From Stereocaulon alpinum (Eukaryota; Ascomycota; Lecanoromycetes; Lecanorales; Stereocaulaceae), in assembly GCA_018257865.1 (NCBI GenBank), contig JAEUBA010000093.1:1-64000 (forward strand): a DNA stretch of 64,000 bases, given 5' to 3'. How positions within the stretch are numbered: position 1 is the stretch's first letter; each line of letters begins with the position of its first letter. The notes beneath the pieces were generated by a model, which made no database searches, had not been told where the DNA came from, and worked only from the letters and a program-made list of their open reading frames with translations. Of the stretch, positions 56,670 through 64,000 are shown piece by piece. The position numbers and the translations under genes were made by a program.

Positions 56670-58023
56670 CGGACGACCACAGTAGGGCTGTTGATGGTAT
56701 ATCTGCTAGTGTACGACGCTTTTACGACCGGGAGGAGAAATTCCGTGTATTCCACGGATCGACCAACAGCACGCGTCATGCTGTCGAAGAAAAGCGAGTG
56801 GTCAATGCCAGCAGCCTTTAACACCTCTCAAGGTCGCTACCGAAATGCAACCGCGAAGAAAAGCCACACGTACCCAAGGACCATCTGGCAGAAGAAGCTT
56901 CGAAATGTGGCCTAACTCTTCCTACGGCGATGGAGTCTCCGGGGATCACTGTCAGCGGCGGATGCGCAGCAACGTCTGGCAAGAGTAGTTCGTTCAAGTA
57001 CGGATCCTTCAACCGTACACACAATCCAATGGAGATGGTCTCTCCGATGGCGATCGTGTTACATACTCGGAGAAAGAAAAGCCCGACTCAATTACCGGGC
57101 AACTGGGCAGTGCAGAACCATGGGGTAAACCACTCTGCTAGAATTGCAACTCAGGGAGGCAAAGAAGTATATCGAGACAGCACACCATCCCGTATGGAGC
57201 ATGACAGAAGCGATGGAGAAGATCGAGGAGGTGAACACAGATCAAGAGCTTGATCACATCGACAGGACTGTGTACCCGAAGCATTGAGGGCCATTGTCAA
57301 CGGTCGGTTGACAGACTCCCCTGGATGCAGTTTTGCCATTCAAAGGTTCAGCGATGCTAATGCCCCTTGGTTCTCGCTCCACGTCCAGGATGTGATCCCA
57401 AAGAGATCAGGTCCCAAGATAGAAGCAATACCGCTGGCTAAGTACCTGTTTCGTTACGACCGCGGTGGGTGTAGCGTAGGAGCTTCCGCCTTCGAGTACT
57501 TCAATATGCCTCTCAATCACTTCAAAGTTTGATTGCTTGATGACTTCTTAAACCCACGAATGATTTACAGAGCTTTACATTCAAGCGGGCAGTCCAAGAA
57601 ATATTTCGTGCAGGACCTGTTGCACAGCGGCGGAATCCGTCAATTACACGGATGAAGGCTTTCGAGGCTACCCTTTGTGGCTTTGTCCGTTACGCCAGAG
57701 CCCACGACCAATCATGTATCCGCACTCATGAGAGGCGCACTAGCCTATGCTCAATATTAGCCCTTGAGCATACGGGCATTATCGACCTGAGGACTTCCTC
57801 AACGCCAACCGAGTTCTTGAACGGAAGCTAGGAGGGTTGGGTGGCATGAAACGGCTTTATGCATAGATCTGTTATACAGAAGGGGCTTTTTTATTCGTAA
57901 AATTGGGAGTGGTATGATTCACTGCGCACAAAGTACGGCAGCACATCATTGCCCAGTGTTTACGAATTGGTCAAACACGACGCAGAGTCTCAACAGCAGG
58001 CCGCTAATCTCTTACCCGCGTAA
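56670..58023 (+). pseudogene. Decayed FAD-linked delta-24 sterol reductase-like gene
   Basis: Fragments in order along one strand match fungal FAD-binding proteins of the 24-dehydrocholesterol-reductase group: RRFYDREEKFRVFHGSTNST, then KDHLAEEASKCGLTLPTAM and PGITVSGG with SGKSSSFKYGSF, then LQLREAKKYIETAHHPVWS, FRYDRGG, MIYRALHSSGQSKKYFVQDL, RKLGGLGGMKRLYA and a terminal KYGSTSLPSVYELVKHDAES. They sit in at least two frames and are cut by several stops (near 56818, 57119, 57285, 57531 and 57772) and at least two frame shifts. Introns do not remove these lesions. Only the fragments are described; the ancestral gene was probably about 1.4 kb. Confidence 0.8.
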
Positions 58024-58921
58024 CGTCGCATGAATTCATGGCATCTCAGCGGCTTCCATAGGATCAAGAAAGCGATCAAGAGTGGTGCATATCTGCAAAC
58101 TAGAACAGCTCCATGGAGATCAAGAGGTAAAGCAACCCGTTTAGATTCGAGGAAGTGGTGATATTAGTGGGGTAGATGTGACGCCTGACGAAGAAATTCG
58201 CATCATCACAATAAATTGTCAGACAGAGAAGCCTTTCGCTCCAGTATTGCTACGACTCGTAAACTGGCACAGGCAGCCTTGGAAGGCAGGCTTGGTTCAG
58301 GCTTGGTTCAGGCTAACAATATCTTTTCGAGCGACCATTTAGTCCACGGAGAACTAGAATATCATGGACAATGGTAATAGAATAATCACATCAAGTCAAC
58401 CCGTGTTGCACGTACCGACCATGGAAAAGAGGCGTAACCTCAGCGCCTAGCTTCAATGACAGCCCCACCAGGACACGTCTTGTTGGAGTAACAAGGGTGA
58501 CGACGAGCCAAGGTCCCAGCATTTTCAGCTAAATATCAAGTAAGCGCTGCGCACCTCATCAGACTGACTGAGACATTGCAGACCTCTAAGATCAACACGA
58601 TTCGTGGGGTGCGTACCTCTGCTTTCGATCGCGCCCCATTTATCACAATCCTAAAATAGATCGGGACAAACACCGTAGATCCCCCGAGTTTCAGCTCGCG
58701 CTCATGCTTGACTAGGACGCTGCTGGTGATCCTCAAAAATCGTCAAGCTATCCAGATTGAAGGCTCCAGAAGTTACTGATCTCAACGACAATACTGAACG
58801 CTCTTTTGTCTTCAAAAGTATGTTGTCTGTATTCGACAGCCTTATCACGTCCGTCAAGGTGTCCAGCCTTGCGTGAGTACACCTAGGACTGAGGACTTGA
58901 TCCAATGCCATAGCATACGCA
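58024..58921. other. Intergenic
   Basis: An 898-bp gap between the pseudogene and a plus-strand membrane protein gene. A short direct repeat of CAGGCTTGGTT occurs near 58287-58310. No gene is seen. Confidence 0.45.
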
Positions 58922-60274
58922 ATGGTGTCGGAGCTAGCACAAGGATGGGTTCCTCAACCTAATGGTCGCGGCTCCATCGATATACTACAGAGCTGCGCGC
59001 TCACAATATTTCTATGTGCTTGGTCGGTGCTGTTTCTGAATATACCAGCCCAAAAAGAGGGTCGATTGGATTTTTTCAAGAATAAATCGCGATGGATGGC
59101 TTTTGTCCTGTTCTTTCCAGAAGTGCTTACTGGAAACGCTGCCGAGCAGTGGAGATCAGCCTGCCAATCGGTTGAAGCCTTTGCTCAATTGCAAAACGAG
59201 TGGGAGTTAGCCCTGCAATCGGCCAAACCGCCACAGAACTCCTCGCAAATTAGATCAAATCTTTCGCGCATCAAGAGCTGCCCATGGACAATGCGCCATG
59301 CCTTCTACGCCGACATGGGAGGCCTATTGCTTGATTGTCCGGACTTCACACCATTCCCAGTCGACGGCCAGCAAACTGTTTATCTCGTCAAGAACAACCA
59401 CCTGAAGTATCCTGATGTCAAGGAAAAGGCCATTTGGGACAAAAACAAAGCCGACGGCTTTGCACGCCTCCTCACTCTTGTGCAGATAGCATGGTTTGCT
59501 ATCCAGGCTTTTGCCCGCTGCGCGCAACATCTCGCCCTCTCGACATTCGAATTATCAACCCTGGCGTTCGTGTTTTGCACATTGAACTCTTTCTTCTTTC
59601 TCAGGCACAAGCCGCTAGATGTCGACACTCGGATTACATTGCGCAGTACAGCCAAGCTCGAGGAAATACTCGTCAAAGCTGGCGACAGAGTCTGCGAACG
59701 CTACTCTGAGACTCCATTGGACTTTGTCAGGCCTCCTACGAGCCGATCGAGCCTCCTTGCTCCGTTCTGGTTTGGTGTGGGAGCTGTTTTTTGTTGGCGC
59801 ATAAAGAAAGGGGCATTACCCATCAAGACATTTGGTAATAGCAAGACTACACCTCCGGGCGGAAGCACGATAGCGGACATTGTCTACATTCAAACTTTCG
59901 CTTTAGCATACCTTGGCATCCATCTAGCAGGCTGGAACTTCAGCTTCCCGACTCCAATAGAAAGGATCCTTTGGCGGACTTCAAGTCTAGTACTATTAGG
60001 CTCATTGATATGCTACCTCAATGCAGTTGCGTTCGGAACGGTGGCTTCGGGCTGGCTCGCCAAGACATTCTTCAATAACCACGAGGCGACTACCATTTTG
60101 CAAGTTGCTAGCCTGTTGCCGAGGTGGGCAGCTGTGTTGGTTCACTTGCCTGTGTTTATAATCTATGGCCTTGCTAGGACTTATATCATCGTGGAGGGGT
60201 TCGTTAGCATGAGAGCTCTGCCGAAAACGGCTTATGAAAGTGTCAATTGGTCGAACTTTGTACCGCATGTATAG
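58922..60274 (+). CDS. Polytopic membrane protein, fungal-specific
   Basis: A single-exon gene for 450 residues. It begins with QGWVPQPNGRGSIDIL, a block seen at the start of a large ascomycete family of unknown function, then a membrane segment (ALTIFLCAWSVLFLNI). A cytosolic-looking middle part includes SCPWTMRHAFYADMGG and FTPFPVDGQQTVYLV; at least four more hydrophobic segments follow between residues 185 and 430. The conserved order of a polar insert and clustered helices supports a real gene. No transport or enzyme motif is recognised. Confidence 0.8.
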   Translation: MVSELAQGWVPQPNGRGSIDILQSCALTIFLCAWSVLFLNIPAQKEGRLDFFKNKSRWMAFVLFFPEVLTGNAAEQWRSACQSVEAFAQLQNEWELALQSAKPPQNSSQIRSNLSRIKSCPWTMRHAFYADMGGLLLDCPDFTPFPVDGQQTVYLVKNNHLKYPDVKEKAIWDKNKADGFARLLTLVQIAWFAIQAFARCAQHLALSTFELSTLAFVFCTLNSFFFLRHKPLDVDTRITLRSTAKLEEILVKAGDRVCERYSETPLDFVRPPTSRSSLLAPFWFGVGAVFCWRIKKGALPIKTFGNSKTTPPGGSTIADIVYIQTFALAYLGIHLAGWNFSFPTPIERILWRTSSLVLLGSLICYLNAVAFGTVASGWLAKTFFNNHEATTILQVASLLPRWAAVLVHLPVFIIYGLARTYIIVEGFVSMRALPKTAYESVNWSNFVPHV

Positions 60275-60752
60275 ACTTTGGGACGGCTTATGTGTTCTTT
60301 AGGGTTAGCTTGGATGGCGTATAAAGGAATGCTACCCGATGATGGGATAGCGTTGAAGGATCTAGAACGCCTCAGGCGGGGACCTCCTTCTACTAGTGAA
60401 ACACTATATATATACATATCGCTCGCACCTGCGCGGCGGGTTGAGACGGCTTAGCCTGGATGATGGCCAGTTTTATGCATTTGAATAGGTCTCGCGCGTG
60501 ATGGTTGGGATCGTTCGAATCAGTTGGCGTAGAAGAAGCAGTGTGTATATGTTTTCATATTCACTCTTGTCGAGGAATATGGAAGACTGTGTGAGAGAAG
60601 AAGACATTAAGTAGACCCTCTTATGGCAAGCTTTGGTAATCTATAACTCTACCTATATACAAACATCAATAGCTTCTACTTCTGCAGCCAATATCGTGTA
60701 TTATATCCAAAACATATCCAACCTACCGAAAACAAGGCGTTGTTCATTCCAA
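60275..60752. other. Intergenic between convergent genes
   Basis: A 478-bp gap holding the two 3' flanks. No gene is seen. Confidence 0.5.
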
Positions 60753-62066
60753 CTATCTTCTTACCTTACCAACAACCTCTAGGACACCTTGCCCTTCCTC
60801 TATCTTCCACCCATCTCTAGATAACATACCCTTTACAGCAGGACCCAACTTGCCCTTCCCACTTTCCGAGTGACGTCCCACACCGGTTATAATCCTTAAG
60901 CCGCCACCCATGACTTTCCCTGCCCTAGCCCACTCTAGCCCCTCTCGCATCCACCACTGTTCCACTTTCATTTGGGTGATCCTCTTCGCATCTTCCACAT
61001 TAACGCCATGCAAGTCTACTTCGCCTGGTTTTGATTGCCTCATCACAAGCTCATCTGCAGCGACTACTTCGACTTGCCGAAGCATAGCGGAGCTTTCACG
61101 ATACTCTGAGCTGTAGTAGGCCGCTGCACCGCCATAGAGAGGATTTGATTTTGCCTTGCGATGGGCGGCTTGAGCTTGGGTGAGGGCGTGTATGCGCGTA
61201 CTCCTAAGCGCGGCATCCGTGGATCGTGGCAGTGGAATAGCGTAATTCGAGGAGGAAGGTGTAGATTGGGAATCGGAAGGCGGCGACGGGGCCCGTCGAA
61301 GGTACTGGGGTATTATTGGCGCAGCCGGCGCGGGTGTGGAGCTTGTACGTCGCAGTATCTGCTTCTGCTTTCTCCGTGATTTGCGGCCCCGGGCGTTGAT
61401 GGAGGGCTCAGTGAAAGCCTCAATGCCCTTTCTTATATTCGTCTCCCCGCCATTAAGATCTTCGTTCCTGAGCAGCGTTTGGTTGAGAAGCTCATCAACT
61501 GCCTTTTCGATATCGTTGTTTGCCTTCCTTAGTATATAGCTTATGTCGAAGTCTTTGGCGTCATGGAACATTTCTTTCAGTAACAGTGTCTTCTCTGTAG
61601 GTTCCAATGCTTGTAACTCTGCCCATTCGCGATCTGTACTCAGATCTATACCATTCGTCCCATCTATTGTCGAATTGCCTGCCAAATCCACTGACCCCAG
61701 CACCTGGGTGATAGTACTCGGATCTGTTTCTTCAGTAGCCATAGATGTCTCGTCTCCGTGCCATGATTGCGCACGCTCGGAGGAATCATGTGAGCTTTCG
61801 TCATCTTGCCAGCCACTGCTTCCAGAGGGGTCAAAAGTAGCAACATCATCGGCCAAGGCAATCTCTTTTATGCTGTCGAGCGCAGTTCGTACTTCATAGA
61901 TTGCTGCATTATTTGAGGCATGCTCATGGTAAAGAGCGGCAAAGAGCGAGGTATCAATTGGTGGACAATATTCCTTCTGCAGCGAGCCGCGATGGTTAGC
62001 GAAGTAAATTCTCCAGGGTTGCAGATGGCTTCATACCTCCAAGCGGAGGTATTCCTCGTCATCCAT
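60753..62066 (-). CDS. CUE and Smr domain protein (Cue2-like)
   Basis: A protein of 417 residues in two exons, 62066-62037 and 61976-60753. The first exon encodes only ten residues, MDDEEYLRLE. A ubiquitin-binding CUE-like unit is suggested near residue 140 by LLKEMFHDAKDFDISYIL and NNDIEKAVDELLN. The C-terminal Smr endonuclease-like domain is clear: VDLHGVNVEDAKRI with the D-L-H-G motif and GGLRIITGVGRHSESGKG. Yeast Cue2 cleaves mRNA at stalled ribosomes in no-go decay; the same job here is a family-based inference. A Ser/Pro-rich linker joins the domains. Confidence 0.88.
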
Positions 62067-62383
62067 TTTTAGATCTTAGGGGAGTACGTTGAAGCTGCGT
62101 AGATTTCCTAGTTATCATAGTCTCATGTGGTATTAGAGACACGTGCGAAAGCATGTGTTCAAGGAACGATCTTGGACGTCACGATATGCGCCTGTAATAT
62201 ATCGGAGCTAGTGTAGATATTGCGTAAAAATACAGGAGTTCCGTACCCAAGGGGTTCATTCATCTCAGTTCTTTGCGACATAGCAGTATGCCCAATTAGA
62301 CGAATCGGAATACACATAAGCCCAGCAAAGTTACAGTAAACATTGCCTTCTCAATTGCAATACTAAAGGGTTGACTCAAAGCT
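62067..62383. promoter_or_regulatory. Divergent promoter region
   Basis: A 317-bp region between the divergent starts of the CUE/Smr gene and the prolyl aminopeptidase. No specific site is recognised. Confidence 0.4.
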
Positions 62384-64000
62384 ATGGCTGCCGCAAAGCT
62401 ACTAGGAAGAAGGACGCACCAGTTACCGGGTCAAAAGCGCCACTTTCAGCCTTATTGCCTGACATTGTGCTCATGGTGGCTTAGGTAGACTCATTGTCTC
62501 GGAGCTATTCTTCGAGGTGCCAAAGGACCATGCCAACCCTTCACACGGCACTCTGCGCCTCTTTGCTAGAAGCGTCGAACGATTCGAGAAGCCTGTTGAT
62601 GCGAGTAAGAAGGAGATCAAGCGACCGCCATGGCGTTAGTGCTTTGCGTGACGAGTGCTATGTAGCTGTGTTGACGGTCTCTCAAATGTTACAGTACTCT
62701 ATCTGCAAGGTGTCTCGAGTATCCTGTCCTTCTCAGCTTTTAGATCCTGACCGTCCTGAAAGGCGGACCTGGCATGCCTTGTCAAAGCCCACAAACTTAT
62801 GCCTGGACCGATGTCGTATTAGACAAGGGTTATCAGGTTTGGCTCATGGCCAGACATTGAAGCATCTGCTAAGAAGACCAGATTCTGTTTTTAGACCAGC
62901 GCGGTAAGGGGCGACTATGTTCCCAAACCTCTAGCTTCCAGACCGAAGCTGACTCGCTGTGTCGGCGAAAGGGACTGGTCTAAGCAGTACGGTTACAGCC
63001 AGAACGCTCGCCACAGAAGGTGGACCAGCGCAGCAAGCAGCTTTCCTCAAACATTTCCGCGCTGACAGCATTGGTGAAGATCCTCGCTAATTTGCAGACT
63101 TGTGGCAAGCAGACGACTAACCCTACCCCAGTTAAGGACTGCGAGGCTATCCGCAAGACACTGACCGTAGAATTTCCTGAGGAGAAGAAGCAATGGTCGA
63201 TCATCGGCCAAAGTTTTGGGGGTTTCTGCTCTGTGACTTACCTTTCTAGGTTGTGAGTAATGAGTGATGAGAGATACCCATAAGTGAAGTAGCTGATGCA
63301 TATCTGAAGCCCGGAAGCGCTTCGAGAGGGTAATGTTTCACTCAGCTGTACGGTTAGACCTTCTGACTCAGTCAATAGTTTTCACAACAGGAGGTCTTCC
63401 GCCTTTGGTCAAGCATCCGGACCAGATCTACAAGTATCTATTTAGTAAGCTAGTATATATAGATGATTGCATTAGACTAACATCGATAAGGAAAGGTCGC
63501 AGAGAGGAACAAAGTCTACTATAAGAAGTATGCCGAAGATGACCATCGCGTCAAAGACATTATTAGGCATATAGAGAACAAGAACATCAGACTCCCTGGC
63601 GGAGGAAGACTGTCCGTCCTACGCCTGCGCCAGCTGGGTATGTTATTCGGCTTCCATGGTACGATGGATGTTGTGCACGGTAAGCGAATTCGCTGCCATT
63701 GCCAGAATTCCTGCTGTTGACGAGGTCTAAGAAATGATAACCCGCTTTACCAGCGACCTAAGTCAATTCGGATACTTCACGAGACCCACTCTCACAGCGT
63801 TCAGCAATCTGCTTCCTTTCGACTCAATGCCACTGTACGCTATGCTCCACGAGCCTTGCTACGCGAGGAGGTACGGAGACCGTTTCAACGTCGTTGGATC
63901 AAGAACGAGCTGACAACGAGTCCTAGTAGTGCTCCTAATTGGTCAGCAGACCGTATAATGAAGCAAACCCCCGATTTCAACAATGCCTCACCAGACAGCC
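62384..64000 (+). CDS. Prolyl aminopeptidase (proline iminopeptidase, S33), partial
   Basis: An alpha/beta-hydrolase peptidase removing N-terminal proline; the gene runs off the right edge. Twelve exons keep phase: 62384-62429, 62485-62634, 62695-62709, 62763-62836, 62882-62903, 62972-63073, 63132-63252, 63310-63329, 63379-63444, 63491-63679, 63732-63870 and 63927 onward. Marks are VSELFFEVPKDHANPSHGTL, the oxyanion-hole LLYLQGGPG, ILFLDQRGTGLS, the nucleophile elbow SIIGQSFGGFC, FTTGGLPPLVKHPDQIY, RLPGGGRLSVLRLRQLG and SQFGYFTRPTL. With exons as short as 15, 20 and 22 nt it looks broken in a plain frame scan but is not. The acid and His of the triad lie partly beyond the window. Confidence 0.9.

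Noticed and set aside
62384..64000. Prolyl aminopeptidase read as a pseudogene because of stops after PPW and in other frames.
   Set aside because: Every apparent stop falls in a short intron with good splice signals, and the phases of twelve exons agree.

Overview
This window reads as nuclear DNA of a filamentous ascomycete (Pezizomycotina; Dothideomycetes is a guess from gene content only). Genes are interrupted by short introns, mostly 45-70 nt, with GTRNGT-like donors, CTRAC/CTGAC-like branch sites and YAG acceptors. The gene set is typical of these fungi: PKR1, Sm D1, MTQ2, an SDHAF3-type LYR protein, CDK1 with PSTAIRE, a YSC84-like SH3 protein, a DUF3433-type membrane protein and a CUE/Smr protein. 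All exon models below were built by hand by joining reading frames at splice signals and checking phase.

Left part (1-34 kb): an eight-exon MFS drug/polyamine-type transporter (-), a GTPBP1/2-like GTPase (-), PKR1 (-), a sugar porter (+), a gene-poor 2.5 kb stretch, a C2H2 zinc-finger protein (+), Sm D1 (+) convergent with MTQ2 (-), an SDHAF3 homologue (+), a small Cys-rich protein (+), a large F-box protein (+), a calpain-type protease (-), CDK1 (-) divergent from an AlkB/ALKBH1-type dioxygenase (+), an amidase (+) and a conserved fungal coiled-coil protein (+). A 46-residue membrane microprotein (-) follows at 34.65-34.79 kb.

Middle part (36.2-41.0 kb): the most unusual region. Five consecutive small plus-strand genes, one of them carrying two modules in one reading frame, plus a decayed copy, form a tandem family I do not recognise. 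Members share a start like ME-x-RLL-x-L, an intron that interrupts a conserved Trp codon (TG|G) in a Trp-x-Trp context, and a short second exon ending in a V-x-[IV]-IVR-[YF] strand. Sequence between these anchors has diverged almost completely. I regard this as the best candidate for an undescribed system; its function is unknown.

Right part (41.4-64 kb): an alpha/beta-hydrolase-like protein with a putative mitochondrial leader and no nucleophile serine (-), a 2OG-dioxygenase-like protein fused to a zinc finger (-), a possible small secreted protein (-), a DUF3433-type membrane protein with a repeat-bearing N-terminal extension (-), a histidine phosphatase (+), a YSC84/SH3 actin-patch protein (+), a small membrane protein with a repeated membrane segment (+), an SDR gene whose first splice junction appears broken (-), a decayed FAD-linked sterol-reductase-like pseudogene (+), a polytopic membrane protein (+), a CUE/Smr protein (-) and a twelve-exon prolyl aminopeptidase (+) running off the right edge. 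Most are unrelated housekeeping or accessory genes; apart from the tandem family I see no pathway cluster. No tRNA, rRNA, CRISPR array or intact transposon was recognised.
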